Positions 1 to 11,549 of a stretch of 64,000 nucleotides of DNA are shown here, one piece after another. This DNA comes from Epichloe hybrida (lineage: Eukaryota; Ascomycota; Sordariomycetes; Hypocreales; Clavicipitaceae). The stretch lies in the NCBI GenBank assembly GCA_019022495.1, contig JAFEKR010000028.1, positions 310,001-374,000 of the forward strand. The letters are read 5' to 3'. Position 1 is the stretch's first letter. Each line of letters opens with the position of its first letter. The position numbers were made by a program, and so were the translations under genes. The notes under the pieces are model-generated. The model did no database searches. It saw nothing but the letters and a program-made list of their open reading frames with translations, and was not told where the DNA came from.

Positions 1-3000
1 TTACTGGAGTCGGTGAAGTTGACATTGCCACAGCCTAGCAAGGTTTGATATCTATTGTTTTGGTGTAAGCAAATAGTGTGTCAAGATAATAAAGCGAGGC
101 CTAGTTTCCTTACTTGTCCTTGACATAGGTTGTTTTCACATAAGTAGACAATTGGTAGTCAAATGACCCAAGGTCTGGGGCGAACTGTAAGAAGGGGCTA
201 GGTTTACACAAATAAGTGATAATCCAGAAAGGAGTGAGTTTGCACAACATACTAGCTCTGTATCATGCCACTACTTCGGGAAATTGAAGCTGATTGGAAG
301 GCAGGGCAGGCCTTTGAGCCTTGCAATGATACGCATTGGTCGTTGTTTTGCGCCGATACTGAAACAGGTGAAAGCGCAACAAATGCCAGGGCGGCGATTT
401 TTTGAGCCGAGATGCCAACTACAGAAGGGTTAAAGTTTGAACCCTTCCTGACATGTCGACGAGGCCTCCTCCTTAAAAAGGTCGGGACCCGTCTAAGAAT
501 TCCATTGTCGTTTTGAATAAGCCGGGCGTCTAGAAAGCTGATTCAACGACTAAAGTGCCACGATAAGGATCAAGAGCGTTGCGTTTGTCGATGGTCCATG
601 CGGTGAGAATTGACGAAAATATGCAAAAAATGGAGGGCGACGATGAAAGGAAAGCTGCGCAGGAAGACTGTGGTGTCGATAAAAAGAATCTAACCAAAAA
701 AAAAGAGGGAGAAGAAAGAAGAAGAAAAAAAAGAAAAAAAAACCCCCCCCGACGAGGCGGATCGAGATGAATGGCGTTTCGCGGTTGTTGCCTTGGCTCC
801 GAAATCACCAGAAAACGGTGCAAGGTACAGATGCGTTGCTGTCGAGGATCGAAACGAAAATGGAATCGAGATACCAGAAAAGGTAATGCGACTTGATGAT
901 GAAGAATTAAGGGCGCAGACAATACAACAGTGTACGCATTCGGCGTAAGACCGAGTTGGAATAGGCAAAGTGCAACGCAGGAAAGAACGTCGTGGAAATC
1001 AAGGCGATGCGTTTTAAAAAGAGAGGCAGGCGCTGAACAACGCTTGGACACTGGACTTTCGGGCCTCGGTGGCGAGCCGCTTGTCGTAATCGCGAAGGCA
1101 CGAGTGCAAGACGCGGAAGCAGCGAGGGGAAGCCACAGGAGACGGGTTGTTGGAGGAAATCAACGTCGAATGTCTTGAACTCTTGGAACGGGGGTTCGCT
1201 GCTGGATGCTGGACGGGTCCTGGATCCGAGGAGAGAGTATGCAAAGGGCAGAGCCCGATGAGTCGACGAGAAACCAGCAGCGGGGCCAAGAACAGCGCGA
1301 GGAAAGCCAGACACGAGGAGGAGAGGAAGGAGAAGAAGAAAAGAAAAGAAGAAGGAATGTGAGGGTGCGAGGGTGCGAGGGTGCGAGGGTGTGAGGGCGT
1401 GAGGGCGTGAGGGCGTGAGGGTGCGCACAGAGGCCGAGAGACGGCAAGTGGTGTTTTGGTTCGGCAACGGGCTGGGGACGGGGACTGGGCGACTGGACGA
1501 CTGGACGACTGGACGACTAGGGGGACTGGGGGGAGGGAATTGGCCGCGAGCTAATTCATGTTGGTCCGGCGCTCTGTGGTCTGTGGTGGGGGCCTGGTGG
1601 CAGCTGTGAGACAGCCGGCGCGTTCTGCTTGCCAGCTGTACATACATACGGTCTGGTGCCGTGCCGGATGAAGTATCATTAATAACTGTCTCCCCTCTTT
1701 TCTGGTATTCTCAAGTGTCAACCGTCAACCGTCAACCGTCAACCGTCAACCAGACCCGGGTCAGTGCTGCGTGCGCAATATCAATCCATCACACATCAAT
1801 CACACAGGCCATGCTTCGGATGGGTGTGCCATGCTGCGCCCATGCATGATTACTCTCCAATCCCTCAGGGGTTCTGGCCCCCTGCTCCTCTGGGAAGGAA
1901 ACGAAACGCACTGCGGCTTGTTGTTATTGGAGGGTCGGTCCCATTCATCTGAAGACGCACAAGTCAGACAGGCCAGATGCCAGACAGGCCAGACAGCGAG
2001 GCGACTCGTACCTGCATGAAGCTGATGCGCCCTGCATCGCGTACTCCCATCTGATCCTGATCCTGTCTGTGTGTGCCTTTGTTTGGTATGGCTGCCCAAA
2101 ACCGGGCTGGGAACACAAACACAAACAGGGACGAGGACCGAGAAGAATAACGGCCAGGAACGGCTCGAAGAAAATACAACGCGGCCCGGTTGGACCATTA
2201 CAAGCTAAGTAACTTATAACGGGGTAAAGCCAGTTGCTAGTGAAGTCGAGCGGGTCACGGATGGAGCAGTTTCCAGCATTGAGGAGAGCCTGAGCAATCT
2301 TGCGGAACAGGGACGCACGATACTACCGGGGGTGTCAGGCAGGCAGGTTGATGCTGAATTGCTGATGCTGATGCTATTCCTTGGCTGATTGGCTACCAAA
2401 AAGGCAAATTGCCAGAACAGGACCAAACAAAAAGATGTGCTCACTCCCCAGTCATCGTTGGCTAATTGTCCATGGAGAAGTTGGCACTGGTTTGCAGCAC
2501 GGCAAAACAATAGAGTCTACGGAGTCTACGGAGAAAGATGACATTGATGAGGTGATCTCAGGCGCAGGGAGGTCTTTGAACCCTCCTCTCCCTCCACGTG
2601 GTGGTGTGCGTGCACCAAAATATTGCTCTGCACGGAGTTGTACACAGCATGCGACAGTGGCTGTCGTGTATACGTCCGTACAAGGGTGAGTTTTGTTGTT
2701 GTTGCAGAGCGCATGCTTCTCGCCGCACTCGTGCTCATCAATGCTAATCACTGCCCGTTTCGTCTTGCGTTTTGTGATATCATCATTATAAACATATGTA
2801 TTACTAACGTATCCGTGGTGTACAAACAACTCTCGATTGAAAAATATCAAAATAGCATCTCCGTGGGCTTCTCGCAGCGTGTATCAACCAACCCATCATT
2901 CTGCTCCGTGACGTTGACCTTTCACGATGCCTTGAAGCAAGTCATCTACACCCACCAAGCCTCCTTTGCCTTGTACTCTTCCTCTTACCCCGCTCCTCCT

Positions 3001-3029
3001 TTTTCAACACCGTACTCGCCATTGTCGTA
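1..3029. other. Intergenic, low-complexity; no gene recognised
   Basis: No reading frame here has a recognisable domain or a supported exon structure. Open frames are short, mostly begin at non-ATG codons, or lie antisense to simple-sequence tracts. The stretch holds purine-rich DNA (about 690-750), a G-run tandem array (1363-1421), a 9-bp repeat of the type GACTGGACG (about 1486-1518), a 7-bp repeat GTCAACC (about 1717-1752) and a duplicated TCTACGGAG near 2515-2533. It may contain the 3' flank of the RNase H-like gene and the flank of a gene beyond the left edge. Confidence 0.6.
1363..1421 (+). repeat. 8-bp G-run tandem array (G-quadruplex-like)
   Basis: Eight GGG runs begin at 1363, 1371, 1379, 1387, 1395, 1403, 1411 and 1419, an exact 8-bp period with 5-nt spacers (TGCGA, TGTGA or CGTGA). 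This spacing satisfies the usual G3N1-7 quadruplex rule on the + strand. Confidence 0.85.
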
Positions 3030-4313
3030 TCAATCGTCCACATCAGCCTCCGTCTTGACCTCCGTCTCGATCTCTTCCTCGAACTCGGCATCAACCTCGT
3101 CCATCTCGGCCATCGCCTCCCCATCGAGATCATCCGTCGATGATTCCGAAGGAAGCGTCCACTCCTCTTCCCCCAACCCACGAGGCGTCTCAGACGCATG
3201 CTTGGCCGCCTCCATTGCTAACACATATCCCGGAACTCGAGAGCGAGGAACCCAGTGCAGCTCGACCTTGGCATCCATCTCGCCCAACCTCCTTGACAAC
3301 CTGGAAATCGTCTCGAGCATATCCAGGCGAGCCCGAGCCCGAGCCCGAGTCCCAGTGACGGAGCCCCTCGGGGCACACCTCGGGAGCCTTCCGATTGCGC
3401 AGACGGCCTTCATGCTGCATGTGAAGATGCGCACCCTCGAGGCAGCGTGTTCCGTCGGCGGCCAGAGCTCAACGTGCTTTACGGCCTCTTCCAGCGCCCA
3501 CTCGATGCTTCTGAGATGCGCGCAGACCACTCCGCCGACGTTGCCTCCCTCCTCCTCGCCGAGGGCCCGACGGACCCTGAGGCGCCATCTTTCGCCGCGG
3601 AGCCGGCTGGCGACGGAGTGTCCGGCGGCCGGCCTGCTGCGCGAGAAGGATCCGCCTGTCCAGAGGGCGTACGAGCCCAGCGAGGAGCCGGCTTCGCACA
3701 CGGCCCGCGCAAAGTCCACGGCTTGCTCGCGAGGCTGCATGGTGACCTCGCCGTGGAAGTAGAGGTCGCTCGTGCAGATACATGCTGGGGGTCGGACATT
3801 TCCGCCTGGCCGCGGGAACATGGAGGGAGAAGAAGAAGCCCCTTGGGATTCGGTCTCCACGGCTGCGTGGTCACGGGCGGCGGATGGGAATGCTTCATTG
3901 CCCGGGATGGGCGTGTGTGGATTTGCTGAACGAGTGTATCGGCTTCGGCTTCGGCATTCAGCCACCCACTGCGCGACCCCGACGACTCCGGCTCCGACTC
4001 CGGCTCCGGCTCCGGCTCCGACTCCGGCTCCGGCTCCGGCTCCCACTCCGGCTCCCACTCCGGATGCGGCGTTTGTCTCGGAAGGCTGAGCGTCCATGGC
4101 CCGGACAGTCTGGTCTGTCCCCCAGAGCCAGTCATCGTCCGAGGCTGCTTCACTTTCGATGGGCGAGGGTAGGGCGAACGAGTCATCGAGAGGCAAATCC
4201 CACGTGTGCCCAATCGCCTGTTCGGTGATGTCGACGAGAGGCGTAGGTCCTGGACCGCTGCCCATCTTGACTAGTCTCTCGGGGTATGTGGCAGGTGGGC
4301 GGGAATAGTCCAT
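3030..4313 (-). CDS. RNase H-fold protein with substituted catalytic positions
   Basis: A single exon encodes 427 aa from the ATG at 4313. The open frame extends upstream, but only to a TTG codon. Residues about 215-375 read like an RNase H domain: a first strand ending ALWTGGS (219-222 replaces the usual TDGS), a helix with IEWALEEA (about 270) that keeps the glutamate, a strand RIFTCS (about 295-300, usually xxxDS), and HWVPRSRVPG (about 353-362, usually WVPGHxG). Thus at least two catalytic aspartates and the histidine appear absent, and the protein is probably not a nuclease. Residues 85-110 are a Gly/Ala/Val repeat encoded by a CCGGCT-type microsatellite, and an RA repeat lies near 323-329. 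The C-terminus is acidic. Function is unknown; the fold assignment rests on motif order only. Confidence 0.6.
   Translation of the reverse strand: MDYSRPPATYPERLVKMGSGPGPTPLVDITEQAIGHTWDLPLDDSFALPSPIESEAASDDDWLWGTDQTVRAMDAQPSETNAASGVGAGVGAGAGAGVGAGAGAGVGAGVVGVAQWVAECRSRSRYTRSANPHTPIPGNEAFPSAARDHAAVETESQGASSSPSMFPRPGGNVRPPACICTSDLYFHGEVTMQPREQAVDFARAVCEAGSSLGSYALWTGGSFSRSRPAAGHSVASRLRGERWRLRVRRALGEEEGGNVGGVVCAHLRSIEWALEEAVKHVELWPPTEHAASRVRIFTCSMKAVCAIGRLPRCAPRGSVTGTRARARARLDMLETISRLSRRLGEMDAKVELHWVPRSRVPGYVLAMEAAKHASETPRGLGEEEWTLPSESSTDDLDGEAMAEMDEVDAEFEEEIETEVKTEADVDD
3978..4063. repeat. Hexanucleotide repeat (CCGGCTCCGACT type) inside the RNase H-like gene
   Basis: Units of CCGGCT, CCGACT and CCCACT alternate for about 85 bp. 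Read on the minus strand they give the Gly-Ala-Gly-Val run of the protein. The length is a multiple of three per unit, so expansion would keep the frame. Confidence 0.85.
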
Positions 4314-6213
4314 ATTCTGTGACAGATGAGCAGGTTGCAAATTTGCGTTATGAGGCAGAAGTTGTGTATCGAGGAAAGGAAGGACTCGCGGCGAGAAAGG
4401 AGGATTCGGATCAAGGAACAAAGTTTGTCTGCAGGTTTACAGCGCAGGTGGTCTTTGGGGGGGGGGGGGGTGAAAGCGGCGAGAGCTTTCTTATATACAG
4501 TCGCTTCTCCGGAGCATAGTTTTCTCGCCTTGGGAAAAACCCCAAGGTGTACATTACATGGTGGCCGCACTATAAAAGTATAACTGTTATAAAAGTATAA
4601 CTATTTGTAAAAGTATAACAACGTGTCAAGGGTGCCATGTCCAACAACTCCTGCCACGACATTCCCGAGAACTAGAGACGTGCAATACCCACAATGCAGC
4701 GACGAAAGTTTAACTGGAGACAAATATGGGAAATTTTACCTTTTCTCAATTTGTTCTCAGTGCATCAAAAAAAAGTTTGTTACGGCCCCCCCCCCCCCCC
4801 TGTTACGTGGCGGAGCCAAATGGAGGCTCATATAAGACCAGATTCGGACTCTAGGTAGACAGAATCAACCTTCTTCTGACATCTTACCTTGCACCTAACA
4901 GTAGCTCTCGTAGTGAACTTAGTATGACTTTACGACAGCTAATCCGTTGGCCCCTCTGACGGATTCGCCTCCCATCGTGCCAAACCTGCACGTAACACCC
5001 CCCCCCCCCCGAGAAGTTGACAAGCTCTCATCTGCATGCGCCCTAACCAACCTAGGCAACACATGACATTGCACGCGCAGGTTCTCTTGCGCTTCCATTC
5101 CAAGAGACAGACAGGTGATGATGGGGTGGAAAATCAAGCAACTCTTGTGCGTCAAGATATCAGATATCAGACGGACAGGACCCCCTTCTTTGCCCGTGAA
5201 AATCGGATCCGTCCATCGTGCAAGTCCCAGCGGCCCCGGCCCCGGCCCCAGCCCCAGCCCCAGCTCTAGTTATCCACCCTTTCTGGCATCGCACGAGTCT
5301 AATCTTGGGGGTTTCTCTCCACAAATGAACGCCAGATTCAGGGTGGGGAAAAAAAAAGGGCAAGTCGAGCATGGTAATGCAAATGCAAAGCAACAAGATG
5401 AGTCACAGATTCGCATCGATTGGAGATTTCCCCCCCCTTCTTTTTCCCCACATAAGCTTTCCACCCCAGTCACATCGGGGTTGGTTGCCCGGCGGGAAAT
5501 AATCTCCGATGGTCCGACCCCGACAAAAAACGCCCCCGTCTCGGCAGGGGCCAACTTGCTCCGGGCGCGTGCTACCAGACGGTGCCGATGCCAAGCATCT
5601 CGACGACTGAGCAACCCGCCATCCCCGGACGGAGGAGCGTGAAAAGAAGAGGCAGTGGGTAGTTGATTGAATCTCCAGCACGACATCGACAGACGAGCAA
5701 AGTCTAGTTGAAAAAGACAAATGAAAGTACCCAAAATGAACAAGGAAGAAAAGAAAGAAAGAATAAGATAAAGGACGACATAACGGCTGAGAAAAGGCCT
5801 GGTTGGCTCTTTCCCTAGTGACTCCCGGGCGTGCGCGACAAATCGTGGCGCCACCGCCCGACGTATACGTATAGATTTGTCTAAACATGAATACATGCCA
5901 ATGAGGGAACCAACCATATGTGACGCACGTTGCATGTTGCTTGTTGCACGTTGCATGTTGCACAGGGAGAGAAACATACTGCTTGTCGACGATAAACATC
6001 AACTCATCTCTCCAAATGACAGCCGCCTTCACATGCATGCGCACTCTTGCCGTGACATGTACGTCTATCCCGTATATTGCAGTATCAAGACTAATACAAA
6101 TACAGATATTTCGGGACACCCCAGCTGCACGTCTTCCAACCCGTCTATCCTTCAACGCAACAGCATCCGAGCAGTGCAATCGTCTTTGCTCGTTTCGTCC
6201 AACAGCGACGTGC
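4314..6213. other. Intergenic; no gene recognised
   Basis: This 1.9-kb stretch holds three poly-C/G tracts (about 4457-4469, 4786-4801, 4998-5009), a three-copy 17-bp repeat (4571-4620) and a GGCCCC/AGCCCC microsatellite (about 5232-5266). Open frames are short or simple-sequence. It probably contains the promoter of the RNase H-like gene and the 3' flank of the PP2A gene. Confidence 0.6.
4571..4620. repeat. Three tandem 17-bp units with TATAAAAGTATAAC core
   Basis: Units start at 4571, 4588 and 4605. The first two share TATAAAAGTATAACT and the third has TTGTAAAAGTATAAC. Two of the copies contain a TATAAAA box on the + strand, but no + strand gene follows. Confidence 0.8.
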
Positions 6214-7783
6214 CTAGAGGAAGTAGTCAGGCGTGCCTGCGGGTGTGGTCAGTACTAGTCTTGTCACATTGTCTTGTCACATTTCGGGGATTTTTATTGG
6301 GCAACATACGTCTTGACACCATGGGTTCTCCTGCTCTCGGGCATGGGTCGAATTGCAGGCTGTTGTTCCGGGTTAGCGACCGAACAAGGGAGTAGTAAGC
6401 TCTGGCCCGATCTGCGAGATACGTACAATGTGTATTTTAGGTGCTCGTCAATTTCCATGATGGCTGCTTGGTTGCCGCATCGGTAGCAGTAGTTGGGTGC
6501 TGGTCACACGCGAGTTAGAGCAAAACCGACTGGTAGACACGCGAGATGTGTGGACACATTGGCCAACGTACCTGAGAAGATTGTCACCACATTGCGGTCT
6601 TGTGACCAGTTGTAGCCCTCCATGACAAGCTGATGGGCTCGAGCAATCAGCGTCAAGCCGTTGTTGTGGTTGAAAGCTTCTGAGATGTCCTGTCCAAAAG
6701 TGTACCCCGCACCACGAGGCGAGATTCCCCAGCCGCATCGATCATCGGGGTCCGACCACAAAAGATCGCACATGGGACCTTCGTGAGGAACCTCCTGGAT
6801 TCGGTCCAGAGCTCTGATGTTATCCAGGGTATCAATGCTGGGCGACAGGCCACCGTGTAGGCAAAAAATCTGGTTGTCGATGAGAGCGGTGAGGGGGAGG
6901 TAGTCGAAGACATCAGTGAAGTATTTCCAGACGTTTGCATTGCCGTATTTTCGCAGGCACTCGTCATAAAACCCGTAGACCTGGGTGATCTGCCGGGACT
7001 CGTGGTTTCCTCGCAAAATGGTGATGCGCTGTGGGTATCGGATCTTGAGAGCAACGAGCAAGGTGACAGTCTCGACAGAGTAATAGCCTCTGTCGACGTA
7101 GTCACCTATTGGACGGGGGTCAGCATCGACGAAGGCGGGAGCTTTTGGGGACCGAATGATAATGCCCGATACGCACCCATGAAGAGATAATTTGTGTCTG
7201 GGTTGGGACCGCCAATCTTGAACAGCTCCATCAGATCGTGAAACTGGCCATGAATATCACCACAAACTGTGACAGGACATTTCTATTTCGGTCCAGTCAG
7301 ATGCGATTCTCGTGCCCGAAAACCAATCGAGCTCCATTCACATAAAAGTTTTACAACTATACGTACCACAGGCTGGACATTGGACTCTTCTTGCAAGACT
7401 TCTCGGGCCTACGGTGTTGAAAAGGACGAAAGTCAGTAATGAAAGGTCGTCGCGTGCGGTGATTGCAACCAGCATCGGTGAGGCCCAAAGCTTTGCACCG
7501 CAGCTCGATTTGGCAAAGCGACGAGAAACGGCAGGATCGAGGAATGTGGCTGCAAATGAAGCACGAAGAGCTTTGTTGAAAGCTAGCCATCTCGCCGATG
7601 GAAATTTTCCAAGACATTTCTCACCTTGTCACAGAGTCTCTGAACATCAGCCTCGGCCAGCTGCTTGCAGTTCATCAGGCTCTCGATCCAGCCGTCGAGC
7701 GTGGGGATGGTGGCTGGTTCGTTGACAAGGGGCGACACATCGACCGGCGCCCTACCGACGTCCTCCATGTTTGTATCCATCAT
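6214..7783 (-). CDS. pph-1: Serine/threonine protein phosphatase PP2A catalytic subunit
   Basis: Seven exons (7625-7783, 7367-7408, 7177-7282, 6572-7105, 6427-6499, 6310-6359, 6214-6236) join in frame to 328 aa. All metallophosphatase motifs are present: GDIHGQ, GDYVDRG, RGNHE and the late [10 protein letters not shown] block. The C-terminus is the invariant TPDYFL, whose leucine is carboxymethylated in PP2A and governs B-subunit choice. It is the catalytic subunit that pairs with scaffold A and regulatory B subunits in cytosol and nucleus. The first codons are ATG ATG; either could start. The N-terminal 25 residues before the conserved IPTLDGWIE are an extension seen in fungal orthologues. 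The last coding exon is only 23 nt. Close relatives PP4, PP6 and PPG differ in the C-terminal hexapeptide, so PP2A is secure. Confidence 0.96.
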
Positions 7784-8566
7784 GTAGCTAGCGATGCGTC
7801 TCTGCTCGCAGCGCGGTGTCGAGCGAGATGTGAAGAGGGAAGAAATGACGTTGCTGTCACGGCTGGGTCGCGATCGGTGGGGCAGCGAGGCAGCGAGGCA
7901 GGGAGAAGGAGACTGGCTGACTGGTTGACCGATTGACCGATTGACCGGTCGACTGGTTGGTCTCGCGTTGGTCTCGGTCTCGTTGGGCAGATGTAACAGC
8001 GGCGAGCACAGCTGGTCGGGTCGTCCGTCCGTTCCTCAAGGGAAGAGGGAATTCGCAGGTGAGTTCCGTGGGGATGATGGGTGGATGTCGCGAGGATGGG
8101 CAGGGATGGTGCAGGAAAAGGTGGGAGAGGAGGATTTGTTGGTGATGGGCGTTTGATGGCACAGGAGGCACAGGAGGCACAGGAGGGGGTCTGGGTGGAC
8201 TGGCAGATGTCGCTCACTGGCTGACGGCAGCGCCAGTTGCTGTCCGTCTGTCCGTCTGTCCATCTGGCCGCGCCTTGTCTTTGTCTGGTTCTGGCCGCAG
8301 ACTCGCTTATTATTCTTGTTCATCTCCAGCTGCCAACACACAGCTTGCCCCCGAAATAGACTGCAAAACACCTTGGCTCGTCAGAAGCGTCGGTTTATGA
8401 TGAAACCACTGAGAATTGGACCCCTTTACTGTCCGACAAGCTCGAGATGCCCATCAGGGCAGCTTTCAGGACCACTGACTGAATCTCTCTTCATACGTCT
8501 GATTGCCTCACACGTCGTTCGTCATCTCCATAGATTGGGGCTCGCACCCAACCCAACCAAAATATC

Positions 8567-8611
<45 letters not shown>

Positions 8612-8703
8612 ACATTGTCCATTAACACTCTCACATACACACATTGTCAAGATCAAGCCATCGTCGTCCACACCTCTCAAGCCAATCAAGCCAATCAAGC
8701 CAA
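7784..8703. other. Intergenic between EXO84 3' end and PP2A 5' end
   Basis: It contains an 8-bp GATTGACC repeat (about 7925-7950), a GGCACAGGA repeat (about 8159-8184), a TA microsatellite running into TATG (about 8574-8610) and the 9-bp AATCAAGCC repeat at its right end. No gene is recognised. Confidence 0.6.
8574..8610. repeat. TA/TATG microsatellite
   Basis: About 13 alternating TA dinucleotides pass directly into three ATGT units. It lies downstream of EXO84. Confidence 0.85.
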
Positions 8704-8713
8704 TCAAGCCAAT
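8677..8713. repeat. 9-bp tandem repeat AATCAAGCC overlapping the EXO84 stop
   Basis: Four copies lie back to back. On the minus strand each unit reads TTGGCTTGA, so each carries an in-frame TGA. The functional stop is in the first unit (8704-8706). Confidence 0.85.
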
Positions 8714-10886
8714 CCCAGCCCGACCGGAGAAGCTACATTCTCAGGGCTCTTTGGCGTCGGTCCCATCTCTTTACCAACTAGATTCATAAAGTCCAGCCCA
8801 ACTTCAGACAGCTTTGTAGCATGCTCCTTGGCTCTCTCCATGCACTGAGTCCACACTGGCCCGCCTCGTTCCGTACTGCTCAGTTGCCTGGACAGGATCT
8901 TGTTAAACGCCTCCACTTCCTCCTTGGCCCACTTGACGCAGGCACTCATCATGGGAGGGGGGAAGCAGCTTTGGAATGTTTGCACAGTGTTGTGAATAAT
9001 GGTAAAGTAGACAAACGACAGTTGCCAGATGTAGAGATGCAGGTCTCCCTGGAAGATGCATTGCCTGGTTTTCCTTCGCGTCAGTGCCCAATGTCGCCTG
9101 AGCAGACTTTTTTCTCTGCGAATCGGTTCATGCTTACCTGGCTCTCTTGTGAATATTCTCGGTCCGCGCAGCGAGATAAGCCTCTCGTGCTCGGTCCTCA
9201 AAGCCAAGTCTTGTCAGCCAGCTGACTCTCTCTTTGGACTTGGACTGGGAATCATGAGTGGACTCTAATTCGCGGATAATGATGCCAGCCAGTCTGGCGG
9301 CTCGCTCTTCCACTTTGAAATTGATAAAGTCTTGCGCAACAGCGTTACTTCTTAGCCCTCGAGCGAGTCCCTTCAGCTTTTCAACTCGAACAACCGCAGG
9401 CTCGAACTTTTGAAGCGCAATGTCTATATCAAGCTCGTCCATCTGACTCTCCACCCAGCGCAGGTTCTGCTGATTGCCATCAACTTCAATGAGCATGTCT
9501 TTGATATCAGACAATGTCTCTAGAAGCTCCGTCTTTTGCAGGAGGCCAGGGTCTCGTGAAGCAAAGTAGTTGATCGTCTCTCTGGCCTTGTTGTTGGCTT
9601 CCATCTCCGACTGCAGGCCTTTGCGTAGCTCCTCGACCGCTTTTCGCACGTTGAGCAACAGGCTCTTCTTCTCATCCGCCTCCTGCTTTTCAGTTCGGTA
9701 GATGAACGAATCTTGACCGCCGCCTCGAACCATTATAGCATCAGCAAGCTTGTTCCTGCCTCCCGAAGACTCGGCCGTGCCGGGCATGTCTACAACCTCG
9801 ATGTCGAGCAGCGACCAGCAGCGGTCAGCGACCAATTTAATCATGGGTCCACGAGCATCCGCAGGCGCATCGACCTTGCGCTTCTTCCTGGACGCAATGA
9901 GAAGGTGATCATTCAGCAGGAAAATCTGCATGGCTCGTCGAGATTTGTAGGTGGCATTGTCCAGCTCAACCCACGGGCCAGCATTTTGGACGACATGACG
10001 GCCAGCAGCGTTGGGCAGGAATTTTTGAGAGCCCTCCACGTTCTTGTACAAGGCCTGCATTTGCGAATTCCACAACGCGCTTCTATCGGCAACAGAGCTT
10101 CGCTTGTCTCGCTTGCTTAAGCCGGGCGGGGCACCGCCCGGGATGGTGGCTGGCTCGTCGTTCTTCATGGACGCAGCTCGAAGAGCAGTCGTATTGGTCT
10201 TGAGCTCAGCCATGAGGTTACGCAGGGCCCTCATTTCGCCCTTGAGCTTCTCGGCTTCTTTGCTGATTTTGATGAATTGGGTTCGATTCTGCAGAATATT
10301 GTGCTGCAGATCTGTGGCGGCACGGCCCTTCAGCTTGCGAAGCGAGTTTTCAAACTCTCGGATTTGATCTTCGGTCGCATCTCCCAGCACTGCGGAGACG
10401 TACTGGTCCGGAACTAAATTGGGATCGCGCAATGCCTTGATATCGATGACCGGGGCTGCTCCAGCTCGAGAGGGGGGCGGCCGCTGCTGGTCTTTCTTCT
10501 CATATTTGGATGTGGAAGGAAGTGATGGAACAGGGGGGGCAGTAGGGTCGAAGTCCGTATGGAGGTTGTTGAAGCGAGTGGAATATCGTTGTTTGACAAG
10601 GTCCGAAGTCTAACAGATGTCAGCTGAAGGGTGTCTTTTGATATTGCCTTTGGAAACCATCAGTCCTTGGGCATGAGGAAAGCAATACCTTTCCACCCGC
10701 CATGGGCGGAGGCCGAAGTCTTGGCCTCGGAACTGGAACTGCCTCTGGTACGAGCGGCGGGGCACCCGCGATGGAGGCATCTTTGGGCATAGGGCCAGAT
10801 ATCTGTTTCGGGGCGCTGATGGTTGGGCGAGCTGGTCGGCGCTTCTTCCCGCTCCGAAGCGAGATCTTGCTTCGCTCCTCCGACAT
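8704..10886 (-). CDS. EXO84: Exocyst complex component EXO84
   Basis: Three exons (10689-10886, 9138-10609, 8704-9064) give 676 aa. The N-terminal 120 residues are basic and Pro/Ser rich. A coiled coil follows (about 155-215, rich in LRxLK and KEAEKLKxE patterns), then a PH domain (about 255-395, with LNDHLLIASRKK and a predicted last helix RKAVEELRK), then the helical exocyst C-terminal region ending in the last exon. Exocyst tethers Golgi-derived vesicles to the plasma membrane at hyphal tips before SNARE fusion. Length and domain order match fungal EXO84. The gene is divergent from TOM20, and a four-copy 13-bp repeat sits 12 bp upstream of the start codon. Confidence 0.93.
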
Positions 10887-11549
10887 GATGGGCTACTGAT
10901 GAGGAGGCCAGATGAGGAGGCCAGATGAGGAGGCCAGATGAGGAGGCCAGATGAGGGAGTGCTGTGATTCTTGACTGGCCCAATGCCCTGCTCCTCCGTT
11001 CCGCTGCCCGCGGCGAGTGAAGTTGAGGAGAGGAGATTGTCACTAGGAGATGGAGTCTGGTGAAAGATGATGCAGATGGTGGAGAGTGGGCGGGTTGCGC
11101 CGACCCGTCCAAGCAACCACCCCGTCACGAAGCTCAATCAAGGCCGAGGTTCTCCCGCCCCATCCCGCAAGCCCAGCTTCAGTGGCAGTGGCGGTGGCGG
11201 TGGCGGTGGGCAGTGGCGGTGGGCACCGTGGCCCATGCCTGATGTCGTCGAAAGAAAAAAAAAAAAAAAAAAAAAAATTAAAAACTTGTTGTTGGTCGGC
11301 TTCTGATGGGCGGCGGGCACAAGCAGACCGACTTCGACTTCCGACTCCCTATTCGTCTTTGACGTATTACGGACTACAACGGCTTCGATACCAAACAGCA
11401 AGCAGCCTGCTTCCCCTCCATCACCCCATACGACCACGCATCATTGGGGCTTTGTTCTTTTCGTCTCGATCCAAACTAAAAAGTTCTCGAGCTTCTTGTT
11501 CTTTTTTCTCCCGTATCAACGTTGACTGGCACATTCCCCCTTGGCAAAA
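10887..11549. promoter_or_regulatory. Shared divergent promoter of EXO84 and TOM20
   Basis: The 663-bp gap separates two divergently transcribed genes. It holds the 13-bp array (10898-10949), a GGCGGT/GGGCAGT repeat (about 11185-11225) and a poly-A run of over 20 nt (about 11249-11277). No coding frame is recognised. Confidence 0.6.
10898..10957. repeat. Four-copy 13-bp tandem repeat GATGAGGAGGCCA
   Basis: Perfect units start at 10898, 10911, 10924 and 10937, followed by a partial GATGAGGG. The array lies in the presumed 5' leader of EXO84. Confidence 0.9.

Noticed and set aside
530..1647. Long minus-strand frames of 173 and 246 codons
   Set aside because: They translate purine-rich microsatellites and tandem repeats into low-complexity peptide.
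2623..3762. 379-codon open frame on the + strand
   Set aside because: It lies mostly antisense to the RNase H-like gene, is Ser/Pro low-complexity and has no domain; the minus strand shows an ordered motif set.
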